From the NCBI GenBank assembly GCA_025175895.1, contig CM045991.1, forward strand, positions 84,803,174 through 84,867,173: DNA of 64,000 bases, in the 5' to 3' direction. Made by a program: the position numbers and the translations under genes. The notes below the pieces were generated by a model, which worked only from the letters and a program-made list of their open reading frames with translations, made no database searches and was not told the DNA's origin. The stretch comes from Wurfbainia villosa. Its lineage: Eukaryota; Streptophyta; Magnoliopsida; Zingiberales; Zingiberaceae. This document shows, one piece after another, positions 1-11,049 of this stretch. Numbering within the stretch: the stretch's first letter is position 1; the number at the start of each line of letters is the position of its first letter.

Positions 1-1580
1 GTTATTTGAAGGGTCGGATGGAATGCTTTCTTTAAACCCAAATCGAGATGTGGATCATAATCCAAACGGGTTTCACACTTCCGACTAATGAAGTGGGTGA
101 CTCCTTGGATTATGACCAATGGACCATTGCAACAAAAAAACAAGTCAAAGTCGATGCTAAGGCAACGCAAATTCTTCAATGCGGCCTATCCAAGGAGGAG
201 CTAAATCGCGTCGACCCCTTCATAAGCGCAAAAGATCTTTGGACAAAACTAGTGGAGCTACACGAAGGGACCGACGAAGCCAAGGTATGTAAGTGTGATC
301 TTCTTTTCAATAAACTATATAACCTAAAAATGCAGGAACACGAGTCCGCGACGCAACTCCACACCCTTGTCCAAGACATAGTCAACAACCTACACGCAAT
401 CGGGCAAAAGGTCGAAAACCGCGACCTTATAAGGTATGTTCTAAACTCTTTTCCGAGGACTACCTTGTGGGCATCCATGGTCGATGCCTACAAGGTCTCC
501 AAGGACCTTTCTAAACTTAGATTAGATGAACTCTTTTCGGATTTTGAATTACATGAGCAGTCCAACTCGGAACCCGAGAGGGGTATAGCCTTGTTTGCAG
601 GTTCAAAGAAGAAGAAATTCGCAAGCAAGCCACCACCAACCGAGGAGGAAGATGAGTCCGAAGAAGAAGTTGACCCGGAATTGACTGCCGAACTAATGAA
701 CCTAGCTCGAAAGATAGCCAAGGGACGAAAGCGAACCACAACTCGACCCAACCAAGGTAAGCCTAAAAGTTCTAATATTAGGTGTTATGGGTGTAACAGG
801 TTTGGACATATAAAGTCCGAGTGCCCCAAGCTCAACCACCAAGCACCTAAGCACAAGAAGGCCCTCAATGCGACATGGGAAGAAGCGTCATCCGAAGAAG
901 ACGAAGACCACATCTTCATGGCGAAATCGATTGAGTCCGACACGGAGACCGAACCTGAACTTGAGTCAGAACCTGAGGATGACTCGGACTACGAAGCTAC
1001 CTTCAAGTCAAGCCACGGATACGCATCCGGTTCAAAAGATACCCTTAAGGTGAGTCAAACCTTATTTAATACTTTACATAATACGGTTAGGTTTTTGTCT
1101 AGGAAGTTAGCTAAGTCCGAGTCCAAGGTCGAGAACCTGGTTGAGGAAGTTAAACTCCTCAAACACGAGGTCTCCCTAACCTCTTCGACTAGTCGAGTTC
1201 AAGAGAAGGACTCAACTCGGGTTGAAAAACTCGAAGTTGAGAACTCACTCTTGAAAAGTCAAGTCAAAGATCTTAGGAATACGTTGGAAAGGTTTACTTT
1301 GGGATCCAAAGGACTTGACCTCCTACTTGGATCGCAAAGGGCCGTGTACAACAAGGCCGGACTAGGGTTTAGCTCAAACACGACCAATAAGTCGTATATG
1401 TCAATCGTAAGTAGACATAAAAAATGTGTCCAAGCATGGGTCCCTAAGACCACTTTGATTTCAACTCTAGGATCCAACTCGTACTGGGTTCCCAAGGACC
1501 AAATCCACTATGTGGATAGACCGAACCGATTCAATGGTCTAGGGGGAGCCAGTACAAAACATGTTTGTGTTTTAACTTAG
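1..1580 (+). pseudogene. gag: gag of SIRE element A, 5' partial, nonsense mutation
   Basis: Gag is the capsid/nucleocapsid polyprotein that packages element RNA in cytoplasmic particles. The N-terminal part has the UBN2-type copia gag fold signature, seen as LQCGLSKEEL and DLWTKLVELHEG. An acidic and basic middle region follows, then one CCHC zinc knuckle at 783-824 (CYGCNRFGHIKSEC), then a Ser/Glu-rich stretch and a predicted coiled coil (about 1090-1290). The C-terminal tail carries the family signature LDLLLGSQRAVYNKAGLGF. The reading frame enters from before base 1. A TAA at 33-35, where element E has a sense codon, interrupts it, so the Met at 48 is probably not the true start. From 36 to 1580 the frame is open. 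The stop is TAG at 1578-1580. Confidence 0.9.
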
Positions 1581-1640
1581 AAATTGCATGCTTAGATTTA
1601 TTTTTGTTTTTTTTCTTTCGTGAACTCACTTAGAACACGT

Positions 1641-1800
1641 AAATAACCAACTAAAATCCTTCGAAAAGATTGAGCCTCGGGGAGCCTCTTTTCAAATAAC
1701 CAACTAAAATCCTTCGAAAAGATTGAGCCTCGGGGAGCCTCTTTTCAAATAATCAACTAAAATCCTTTGAAAAGATTGAGCCTCGGGGAGCCTCTTTTCA
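1641..1800 (+). repeat. three-copy 53-bp tandem repeat in gag-pol spacer
   Basis: Copies start near 1641, 1694 and 1747. Each contains ACCAACTAAAATCCTTCG-like sequence followed by GAAAAGATTGAGCCTCGGGG and AGCCTCTTTTC. The GAAAAGA and TCTTTTC ends are complementary, so each unit can fold. Element E has two copies at the equivalent place (51510-51620). Confidence 0.9.
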
Positions 1801-2025
1801 AAAATAACTAGTTAGACGAGGAAATAATTTTAGGTGAGTCAAGTCATCATTTTCTTGAAAATGGCTTTGTCTAAGGAAGTGGTCGATGATCCGATAAAAG
1901 AAGGCCTCTGTGCCTCGCCACGACCTGGAAGCCATGATCTTGAAAAGGTAAACTTGACAAGCCTAGGGTCAAATCCAAATCTAACATTGCTTAAACATAA
2001 ATGCACTTAATCAACTTAATTGGAA

Positions 2026-2087
2026 GTCATCTCACAAAGAACACATAAGTATAACATGCTTGATCATATAGACTCCGGTGAGATGAC
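2026..2087 (+). other. conserved stem-loop A1 (GTCATCTCAC / GTGAGATGAC)
   Basis: Two perfect 10-base complementary arms, at 2026-2035 and 2078-2087, enclose a 42-base loop. Element E has the same structure at 51849-51910. Related stem-loops lie after the last coding region of elements A to E. Confidence 0.7.
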
Positions 2088-2165
2088 CTAGGTTTAACAA
2101 CTTACAACCAATTTTTTTTTTAAAATATAATAATCTAACATCCAATCCAACCACCTTGTGTGTAG

Positions 2166-5100
2166 GATCAATGGATGTTAGGCAGTGTTGCTCACACATG
2201 GGGGATCAACTCAAATTCAAGCTTGATTCAAGCGACAAGGATCGGTAGCCTTTGGGAATCATCAAAATCATCGGATCAGGTGATATCGAGCTTAACTCGA
2301 ATTTTGTTATTAAAAATGTATTACTTGTAGAGAATTTTGAATATAACCTGCTTAGCGTAAGCCAATTATGTGACAATAATTATAAGGTCGTATTTTTAGA
2401 AAATGAATGTGTAATTAAAACAAATGAAACAGCTAAAACAATACTCAAAGGAACTAGGACAAATAACATTTATACAATTAACTTAATCAAATCCTCAGCC
2501 AAATGTCTTATGACACAGGAAGAGGAATCATGGTTGTGGCACCGACGACTCGGTCACTCGCACCCAAGACTCGTCCACAAGATGAGTCAGAGTGGCCTAG
2601 TCAGAGGCTTACCCAACCTTAACAATTTGGTTAATAAAATCTGTAATGCTTGTCAACAAGGAAAACAACCTAGGACACAACACAAGTTAACTAACCAAGA
2701 ACGAACCTCAAATGTACTTGAGCTCCTGCATATGGATCTATTCGATTCACATGGAGCCAAGTCACTCAATAGAAGTCAATATTGCTTAGTCATAATTGAC
2801 AATTACTCCAGGTTTACCTGGGTTAGGTTCATCAAACATAAAAATGATACCCTAGATCAATCAATCAATCTATTCAAATTAATCGAGAATCAAAAAGACC
2901 TTAAGGTTAAAAGACTTATAAGCGATCATGGTGGTAAATTCGAAAATCAAAGGTTCACCGACTTCTGTAACCTAAACGGATACCACCATGAATTCTCTTG
3001 CCCTAGGACCCCTCAGCAAAATGGCCTAGTGGAACGGAAAAACCGAACTCTACAAGAAGCCGCTAGGACCATGTTGAACGAATACGACCTACCCGATAGG
3101 TTTTGGGCAGAAGCCGTGAGTACGACATGCTATGTCCAAAATAGGATCCTTATGGTAAAAAGGCACCTTAAGACCTCATACGAGATTTATCACGATAAAA
3201 TACCCAACATCAAGTACTTTAGGGTATTTGGGTGTAAGGTACATATCCTAAACACTAAGGATTACCTAGGGAAATTTACATCCAAAACCACGATCGGAAT
3301 CTTTCTAGGATACTCGACTACAAGTAGAGCTTATAGAGTATATAACCACGACACCCTTAGAGTCGAGGAAACCATTAATGTAGTGTTCGATGAAGGACAC
3401 GAACCTACAAAACCCCCGGCAACCCCAATTAGCGAGCCGATTCATACTAGACCTACCTCTGATCCCGAGATCAGGTCTAGTGTTAATCCTAACCTAAGTC
3501 AACCAAGTCACTCTATTGATCAAGTGATATATGACTCCAACCAAACTAGTGTTCAACCAAGTCACCCTATTGATCAAGCATTAGGTGACACAAACCCAAC
3601 CCAATCTAGGATTCAAACTAACCACCCTATCGATCAAGTGATAGGAGATCCTAATCTAGGAGTTCGAACTAGAGCATCCTATAGGAACCTTAGTCAAATT
3701 TCCTTAATTTCAAAGATAGAACCCAAATCAATTGAACAAGCTCTTCTTGATCCCGATTGGATTATTGCAATGCAAGAAGAGCTAGCCCAATTTACTAGGA
3801 ATGAAGTGTGGGAGTTAGTACCACCTAAAGACAAAACGATAATTGGAACAAGGTGGGTGTTTCGAAATAAGCTTGATGATAAAGGTGAAGTAGTTAGAAA
3901 CAAGGCTAGGTTAGTCGCCAAAGGGTTTAGCCAAGTCGAAGGCTTAGATTACGACGAAACCTATGCCTCAGTAGCTAGACTCGAATCCATTCGAATGTTG
4001 CTAGCTTATGCCGTACATCGAGGATTTAAGCTATTTCAAATGGATGTTAAGTTGGCATTCCTAAATGGATACATTAAAGAAGAAGTTTATGTCAGCCAAC
4101 CCCCCGGATTCGAAAATCTAGATAAACCCGACCATGTTCTAAAACTTAAGAAAGCTCTCTATGGACTTAAACAAGCTCCTCGAGCTTGGTACGAGAGACT
4201 TTCAATCCATCTTAAGTCAAAAGGGTTTAACCAAGGCTTAGTTGACCCAACTCTCTTTGTAAAAACCTTAGGTAAAGAAATATTCATAGCTCAAATTTAT
4301 GTAGACGATATAATTTTTGGAACCTCTAACTCAGCCTTACTAAACGAGTTCGTTTCACTCATGGAAAGTGAGTTCGAAATGAACTTGGTAGTGATTAAGT
4401 TTCTTTTAGGTCTACAAATTAAACAAACTAAGGATGGTATATACCTATATCAACAAAAATACACTAAGGAGTTAATTAAAAGATTTGGAATGCAAGACGC
4501 TAAGGTAATAAACACCCCAATGGCGATAAATGTTAACATAGGAGAAGACCTAGAAAGTAAGTCCATTGACTTAAAATACTATAGGAGCGCAATAGGAAGT
4601 CTCCTATACTTAACTGCGAGTCGACCTGACATCCTATTTGCAGTAAGTATGTGCGCCAGGTTTCAAACCTGTGCTAAGGAGTCTCACCTAACCCTAGTTA
4701 AGCGTATCCTTAGATATCTTAAGGGTACACTTAACGTTGGTATTTGGTACCCTAGATCTACGGAGTTCGAACTAATCGGCTACTCCGAGTCGGATTATGC
4801 GATGGTAAGATCGATAGAAAGAGCACGAGTGGTTGTTGTCAACTTCTCCGCTCGAGTCTAGTGAGTTGGTGCAGTAGGAAACAACACCGTGTTGCTTTAT
4901 CTACCACTGAAGCCGAATACATCGCGATGGGTGAGTGTGTCACACAGCTTCTTTGGATGAAGCACACTCTCCACGACTTTAAGTTAGACTTTACGAATAC
5001 TAAACTTCACGTAGATAACATTAGTTCAATTAATCTTACAAAGAATCCGATATGTCACTCTAGGACCAAACATATAGAGGTCAAACACCATTTCATTCAA

Positions 5101-5238
5101 GAACATGTGGCCAACGGAGCCATACACCTCGAATACGTCGAATCGAAGTCTAACTTGGCAGATCTATTTACTAAACCCCTACCCAAAGCCAAATTTAGTC
5201 TATTAAGACGAAAATTGGGCATGTGTGTAATAGAATAG
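2166..5238 (+). pseudogene. pol: pol of SIRE element A (protease-integrase-RT-RNase H), frameshifted
   Basis: The order is protease remnant, gag-pre-integrase/HHCC, DDE integrase core, RT and RNase H. The protease active triad, DSG in element E, reads GSV here (2181-2189), and the frame shifts shortly after. From 2252 the frame is open to 4861. The HHCC finger (WLWHRRLGHSH...CNACQQGK) lies at about 2530-2670. The integrase core has LLHMDLFD, SDHGG (GGK instead of GGE) and the VERKN glutamate. RT has YVDDIIFG at 4298-4321. In RNase H the frame slips between about 4790 and 4861, and the last 125 residues (STTEAEYIAMGE, HVDNISSINL) read in another frame to the TAG at 5238. The protein would mature, copy and integrate the element. 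Frame breaks and the lost protease Asp make this copy inactive as it stands. Confidence 0.9.
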
Positions 5239-5346
5239 GTACATGCAAATTATATGTTCTTACTACTATTTATTTAATTTCATTTTTATGGAACTAGCAT
5301 AGGACATACCTTAGATATCATGCACCTATAGATTTAAGGAGCCAGT

Positions 5347-5411
5347 ACATCTCACAACACATAAGGACTAATGTGTTTGTGTACTTAGCCACGTAGATGG
5401 GCGTGAGATGT
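5347..5411 (+). other. conserved stem-loop A2 (ACATCTCAC / GTGAGATGT)
   Basis: It lies 108 bases after the pol stop. Perfect 9-base arms are at 5347-5355 and 5403-5411. An inner pair, ACACAT with ATGTGT, could give a second stem. The right arm continues as GTGAGATGTTAGG, shared with elements B, C, D and E. Confidence 0.75.
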
Positions 5412-6141
5412 TAGGACCTTACTCCTGGTTCCAGATGTAGAGCTAGTGCATCGCTATGAACCACGGAGTATAATCATACATACTAACCGACTCTGACCAG
5501 GACTGGTTGATCTTACATATCAATCAAGCCAAATATGAGTCGCACATTTTATAGATGAGCTTATTTTCAGTATATTATTTTTTTATATATAAAAATGGGG
5601 AACATGCTTGGACTTTAAATTTAACACTTTTTGTTTTCCACACACCCCTTACTCTTTTCGATATACGACAAAAGGGGGAGAAAAAGGCCAAAGTTAAGGG
5701 GTCAGCCAAAGTTAAGGGGTCAAAATTTTTTTTGATAACTTAACTTTTACTTCATATTTAAACCAAAAGTTAAAACTTAGTTAACTTTTACCAAAAGGCC
5801 AAAGAATTCTTAAACTTATTTGTGCCGTCTAAGTTTTACATAAACTTATTTTAAAACTTTATGTCGTTAATGTTTTACTTAAGGGGGAGAAAGGGCTTAA
5901 CTAAAACATTTTACTAAGGCCAACTTTAAGTAATGTTAATTACTTAAAGAAACCCTGAAGGGGGAGGATTAAAGGTCTTTCTTCAAGACTCACCCTCGGT
6001 CAAGGGGGAGTACTTGAAGAAAATCCTTACTACTCTAACTTAATCTTCATATTTTTGTTTCTCATGCACATTATTACTCTTCATGCTTGCTATTTACTTA
6101 ACTTTGTATGTGGGTTTGCCATAAATCAAAAAGGGGGAGAT
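5412..6141 (+). promoter_or_regulatory. 3' untranslated region with repeated polypurine tracts (element A)
   Basis: No open frame of note. AAGGGGGAG-type tracts occur near 5670, 5880, 5958, 6003 and 6130. The last one, just before the LTR, is the likely plus-strand primer. Multiple polypurine tracts before the 3' LTR are a known Sirevirus trait. Confidence 0.8.
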
Positions 6142-7206
6142 TGTTGGTGTAGTAGGGACCTAAGTCGAACCTAAGTTTTGATTATAGCAAACGATACAAA
6201 GTTAAGCATATATTGTTATCTCATGAGCTAAATCAAGTGTGCAGAAAAGTCTCAACGCTGGAGCTAAAGGCTAGCGACACCCGGAGGAAGCCGTGGTGGT
6301 CGGGCGACACTCAAGAGACTTCGGAGGGAGCCGAAGGAATTGAGTGGAAGGCCAGAAGAAAAAGCAACACGTAAGTACTAAGGTAAGCTCGTGTGTGCGA
6401 GCGTAAGTAAGGTCGTATCCTCTTTACGGGGATGATCTTAAGCGTAGATCCGACCAAAGACTTCTTATAGATGGCCTAGGTCGAGATCGGATGGTCGACG
6501 ACCATCGAAATTATGTTTTTCTTGAGCTATCATCACGAGTGACTACGGCTAGCACTCGATCGAGTCAAGCCGCCACCGATCGTGATGGCCATCGATCACG
6601 GGTCAAAGGATCACCGAGTAGTCAAGAGTTATCACCATTTTTCAAGGGGTTTTGTGCCCATTTGTGATTGGCTAAAGACCCATTCGATGAGGGGCTCAAA
6701 GGCTATAAAAGGAGGGCCAAACCTAGGGTTTTTCATCAATTAAAAAGCTTCCAAGTGCTTCCGATACGCTCCGACTCTCCGACATCCCTACGACGAAGCG
6801 CTGCCAAGACGACGACTAGAGCTTCAACCTCCAACCTTTAAAGTCATCGGTAACGAAAGTTCTAAATTGTATTTCAGTTTATTTCTTTTAGTAAAGCTTT
6901 AAATCATATCAAGGAGAGGGGGAGTGTCCCTCTACCTTGAGTCTTTATCGAGTTTTGTATTCGTTTAACTCCTACCTCCAACGAGGAGGAGTTCTTTAGT
7001 AGTTTGTCCTCCGTACGTGGTCAAGGACCACTAGGGCCTTGGAGTAGTAGCCGTAGGCTACGAACCAAGTAAAAACCCTCGTGTTTTTATTTATTTATTG
7101 TTATCTTTCCGCTGCGTTTTACTTGTAGCTTAACGAACGATTACGAAAAAGTTTTTTTTCGCTATTCAACCCCCCCCCCCCTCTAGTGAACTGCATCGAT
7201 CCAACA
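6142..7206 (+). repeat. 3' LTR of element A
   Basis: It starts TGTTGGTGTAGTAGGG and ends GATCCAACA, 1065 bp. It is preceded by a polypurine tract and resembles the element E LTRs at both ends. U3 carries CGATCG-type palindromes (about 6545-6610). A TATA box lies at 6703-6711 and the conserved GAACCA.GTAAA block at about 7062. The conserved GCTATTCA plus poly-C plus CTCTAG block is at 7161-7188. Confidence 0.93.
6703..6711 (+). promoter_or_regulatory. LTR core promoter, TATA box (CTATAAAAG)
   Basis: A consensus TATA box in the middle of the 3' LTR, with a GATTGGC CCAAT-like motif about 40 bases upstream. It fits the U3/R boundary expected near 6735. Confidence 0.7.
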
Positions 7207-8508
7207 ATGATGACTACTAGGTGCCACTCATGATCGTTTTATAATTAATGATTTATTATAGACAACCAACATAAACCAGGAACCTATTTGGTCACACGAA
7301 CTATGAGTGTTATCCGAAGGATTTAAAATGAGTTTGAGAATGGGATTCTCAGATCGAGAGAGACTTGGTTTGGTTGGACCAAACAAGGAGCGAGCATGAA
7401 ATTGTTTCAGTCTCATCGGAAGCATGGATGGGCCGAGTTTTTGAAGACATGATGGATGAACCAAATTGGTTTGGTTCTAATCCAATGGTGGAAAATAAAC
7501 CAAAGGGGTTTGGTTTATTTTAAACGAATGAACCAAAATTGGTTTGGTTTATTTTAACTTAAAATAGACCAATGTGGTTTGGTTTATTTTAACTTAAATT
7601 AATGGAGTGGTTAACGGATTTTGGTTGTGAACCAATAACCCTTGAGAAAAGGTCTCTTGATGGTTAAGAAACACGTTCTCTATAAATAACAGAGTGGTGA
7701 GTTATTTTGTAGATGACTTAGGTTTTGAGAAACTCTAGCCACCCTCTACTCCTCTCCTTGCTTGTGTGCGCCGCCCCTTGGTGTTGTCATCGGCCAAGCT
7801 AGCTGCCAGCCAGCTTTAAGCCATCGGCCAGCCACCAACCGCCGACCCTCCACCGACCAGCAATCCAGCTGCCGACCACCTCTAGCCGTCGGCCTCAAGG
7901 CTGTCGTCGACCACTTGTTTTGCAAATCATCTCCTCCACTAAGCTGCCCTCATGGATAGCTTGTGTCCTTTACGATGAGAGCCTCATTTGGTCAGTGTTT
8001 AGAACTCAGATAGCGACCTCCTTGCCGGAGATTATACTTGCGGCAATCCTCATTGGTGGAGGATCAAAGTTTCGTCAATTGGTTGACGAAAATCGCTTTC
8101 GAGAAATGAGTTTGTCAAACTCGTTTGAATTTGAATACGATTCGAATTGTGGTCGTCTCTCGGATCACAACGTCTTCGACACGAGACTAGTATCTTGTGT
8201 GAAGACGGGGCTCGTAGCTTGTTGAAGCTATCCCGACGATACTCGGCGTGGATACGGATAGAGGCAAAACTTACGAGGGTCACTAAGGTTGATGCCATTT
8301 CCGCTTCACATAATTCGTTAGGTATACCTAGAGTAGTTTTCTTTATTGCAAAATTTGAAAATGTGATTATGTCTACACTGTTGTATCCTGTATACGTGTG
8401 GTGTGTGTTGTAATAAAATTATTTATTACTGCTTTATTTGCTTCCGTTGTGCATGTTTACGAAACATGTTCGAACACACGCCCACGTCGATGCCTCGGAA
8501 ACCCAACA
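7207..8508 (+). repeat. 3' part of an Angela-like copia LTR, host of element A
   Basis: It matches the LTR at 60834-63042 from about 61756 to its end: both contain the CTACTAGGTGCCACTC block, repeated TGGTTTGGTTTATTT phrases, a TATA box (7680-7690 here) and an end reading GGAAACCCAACA. The first part of this LTR would lie to the left of element A, outside the window. It ends at 8508, directly against gag sequence of the minus-strand SIRE element, so it is an insertion into that gag. Confidence 0.85.
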
Positions 8509-9510
8509 TAAGCTAGTCTTAGGAACCCATGCTTGGACTTGACACTTAACATTTCTATTAAACATGGACTTGTATGATCTATTTGTGTCCTTAGCCTTAT
8601 ATCCGGGTCTGGACTTGTTGTACATAGCTCGTTGAGACCCAAGCATCATGTTGAGTGGAGCCCAAAGTGAACTTTTCCAATGATCCGGTGAGATCTTCTA
8701 CTTGTCTTTTTAGGACTGAGTTCTCTTTCTCAAGCTTTGCAACTTGAGTTGAGTCTCTATCCTCAATTTGGCAAGTCGAAGTCTTCGAGTTGACTTGCTC
8801 CTTAAGTACTTGGACTTCCTTAAGAAGCGAGTTGACTCAATTCTCAGACTTAGCTAACTTCCTACCTAGACATGCTATTATATTGTACAACTTATCTTCT
8901 AAGGGAGAAGATACCTCATCTAGTCCCTCGGAAATTGATGTGGATCCGTGGCTTTTCTCAGACTTAGACTCGGAGTTTGTCTCGGCTTCAGACTCATTGG
9001 ACGCCATGAATGCTACGAAACTCGTCTCCATTATTTTGGCATCCGACTTGTCCGATGATGATTTGTCCAAGGTTAGCTTAGATGCTTCTTTCATTTTCCT
9101 TTTCCTCGGTTGGATTTCTTTCCCTTTTTGTTCGTTCCTGCCATCAAAACTATACCATCCTCGGGTTTACTCAAGTTATCCTGTTCATGTAATTTAATTA
9201 ATTTATCTCATAATTCTTTAGAATTTTGAACTGACCCGACTCGACTTAGCTCTTCATTTGTAAGTCCACATTGCAAGGTATTTAAAGCCTTGTAATTGAC
9301 TTGAGCCTTTTTCCTAATGTTTGCGGTCCATTTCTTTGGATCTAACAACTCTCCCAAGTTGTCTATCGGAGCTATGGACCCTTTCATAATCGAAAACCAA
9401 ACCTCGAGGTCGGTTTTCAGAAAGCACTCAATTCACCTCTTCAAAGTGGGAAAATCCTCTCCGTTAAAGAGGGGAGAGAAAACAGTGATTAAACCCTCTA
9501 AATGAGACAT
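8509..9510 (-). pseudogene. gag: gag of the minus-strand SIRE element, internally deleted
   Basis: The likely start is the ATG at 9510-9508 (MSHLEGLITVF). Copia gag hallmarks follow: LQCGLTNEELSRVGS and DKLIKLHEQ. The frame has stops (near 9432 and 9215). The segment that should hold the zinc knuckle is missing, because sequence passes straight from LIKLHEQ to a Lys-rich stretch. After that come a Ser/Glu-rich region (about 9094-8900), a coiled-coil stretch and the tail LGSQRAMYNK (about 8640). The tail is cut at 8509 by the Angela-like LTR. This copy cannot make a working nucleocapsid. Confidence 0.85.
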
Positions 9511-9761
9511 TTTATATATAAAAAAAATTATAGATTTTTATTTTTCAAAAATATTCCTAGAGTTACAAAAATATAGTAAGATTATACTAGTGCAAAAATT
9601 GAATTTATAATAAAGAAAGATGGGCAAGTATGAGAAAATGATTGTAATGCAAAAGCAAAGATTAAAACTAATGTAAAAGTTAATCTAAGACAAGAATAAT
9701 AAAATTAAAGAAAATTTTCTAAATGCGCTCGTTGGTGGTTGCACCAAAATCGGAGTGCCCC
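9511..9761 (-). other. leader between primer binding site and gag, minus SIRE
   Basis: A/T-rich, no open frame. It corresponds to the untranslated leader found after the primer binding site in element E (49508-49855). Confidence 0.6.
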
Positions 9762-9776
9762 CGCTCTGATACCAAT
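9762..9776 (-). promoter_or_regulatory. primer binding site, minus SIRE
   Basis: On the minus strand it reads TTGGTATCAGAGC, complementary to the 3' end of plant initiator Met-tRNA. It directly follows the LTR end TCCTACA and marks the start of reverse transcription. Confidence 0.88.
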
Positions 9777-11049
9777 TGTAGGATCGTAATGTTCTGAGAG
9801 AAGGGTGTGAATCTCGAAAGTTATAAATTTTCTTTTAACAAACTTTATTTTATCTTTTAAAATATTAAGAATTATTGCAGCGGAAATTAAATTAAATAAG
9901 TAGACAAGTGTTTTACTTGGTTCACAACCTGAGTTGGGTTGCTACTCCAAGGCCCATAACTCTCCGTGAGCTACCTCGTGAGCAATGCACTAAATAACAC
10001 TCGGATTCGAGAACTCTCGACTTCGAAGGGATTTGCTTTTTACAAAGATTATAAGAAAGATAACAAGCTACCTTTCTTTAAATTGAAGTACGTAAAGCGA
10101 AAACACAATCAATTAAATATATCAACACTTAGAAGATTCGAAAGTAGGGTACGACGTGTTGGAGTTGTGGTGTTGCAATGAAATGAATTCTCTTCGAATG
10201 AAGAACACTCAAAATAGAAATTAGATGTCGTAGATCAGTTACATTCAGAGTTGGTTGAGTACGTCTTTTATAAGTCATTTCTAGTAGACTAGAATGCCCT
10301 CCAGTCGACTCCACATTAGCCCGCCAATATAGTACTTCAGCCTTTCTAGTCGACTCCAGGTCACCTGGCTCTGCATTGGGAAGTTTGCCTTTCCAGTCGA
10401 CTGGACCTCCCCAATCGACTAAAACACTTTCCATCTGTGCTGCTAGATCTTTGATCGATCACCAACTAATTTTGCCAACTAGGTATCCAGTCGACTGGAC
10501 CATACTCAATCGACTGGACTTCAGTCGACTATTCCCTGCAAAATGAGATTAGAAAAAACAAACAATATAAAATACAAAAGCAATAGTAATACTACTCGAT
10601 CTCAACTTCTTAGTCCCACACGAACTATTCGTCGGATCGACGCCTAGCTTTGTCCCCTTACAGAGGACTCGGCTCACCTCTTCACTCGAGGCTTACCTAC
10701 CGGCTGCCTTGCCGGACTTACCTTACTTGACATCCGATCTGACCCACTAGGGTATCCACCAGCTATCCGATCTCCTTGGTCTAGCTGGACTTTATGCCAA
10801 TTGTCCGGTCTCCTAGCCCAATCGGTCTTCATGCCAGATGTTCGGTCCACTTGACGCATCTAGACTTTATGCCTTATATCTGATCCTCCTGATCTGTCGA
10901 GGCTTCTGCCTAGTATTCGATCAACATGACCTACTAGGACTTCCTTTTAAGCCTGCACACTTAACACATATATCAAATCATAGGTTCATGCTAACATTAA
11001 ACCTTGGAGCATACATCAAAACACAGGAGTGGTGCTCCCTTCACCAACA
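9777..11049 (-). repeat. 5' LTR of the minus-strand SIRE element
   Basis: 1273 bp, TG...CA. U3 carries a cluster of AGTCGACT-type palindromes (about 10300-10530). A TATA box, TTATAAAAG on the minus strand, lies at about 10264-10273. The conserved GAACCA.GTAAA block (minus, about 9914-9924) and ATTCACACCCTTCTC block (about 9797-9815) match the 3' thirds of the other SIRE LTRs here. Confidence 0.88.

Larger units (their letters stand above)
1581..2165 (+). other. non-coding gag-pol spacer of element A
   Basis: About 585 bases separate the gag stop from the first pol codon, and all frames are closed. The spacer holds a 53-bp tandem repeat (1641-1800), a GTGAGT donor-like site near 1833, a stem-loop (2026-2087), an A/T-rich stretch and an acceptor-like TGTGTAG directly before pol. 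Element E has a matching spacer (51457-51978) with the same order of parts. Readthrough or simple frameshifting could not bridge this gap. Confidence 0.7.
1..7206 (+). mobile_element. SIRE-lineage Ty1/copia element A, 5' truncated by the window
   Basis: The window opens inside gag. The order is gag, a non-coding spacer, pol (protease, integrase, RT, RNase H), a 3' region with several polypurine tracts, and a 3' LTR ending TCCAACA. It is the same family as element E (48243-57106): gag, spacer, pol and LTR line up throughout. Copia order (integrase before RT) and the RT phrase FLLGLQIKQ place it in the SIRE lineage. The 5' LTR and primer binding site lie outside the window, so a target duplication cannot be tested; the right flank begins ATGAT. 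It is inserted in an Angela-like LTR. Confidence 0.93.
8509..11049 (-). mobile_element. minus-strand SIRE-lineage copia element, 5' portion
   Basis: Reading the minus strand from 11049: a 5' LTR starting TGTTGGTGAAGG and ending TCCTACA, a primer binding site, a leader and a decayed gag that stops at 8509, where an Angela-like LTR is inserted. Pol and the 3' LTR lie outside the window. The insertion lies in the Tat gypsy gag. Confidence 0.88.

Noticed and set aside
7762..8225. Open frames in the Angela-like LTR at 7762-8413 that look gene-like
   Set aside because: The homologous LTR at 62213-62800 has the frames broken; this is transcribed LTR leader, not a conserved protein.
10129..10434. 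Minus-strand open frame of 101 codons
   Set aside because: It lies fully in the minus SIRE 5' LTR over the AGTCGACT palindrome cluster and the leader; no family match seen.
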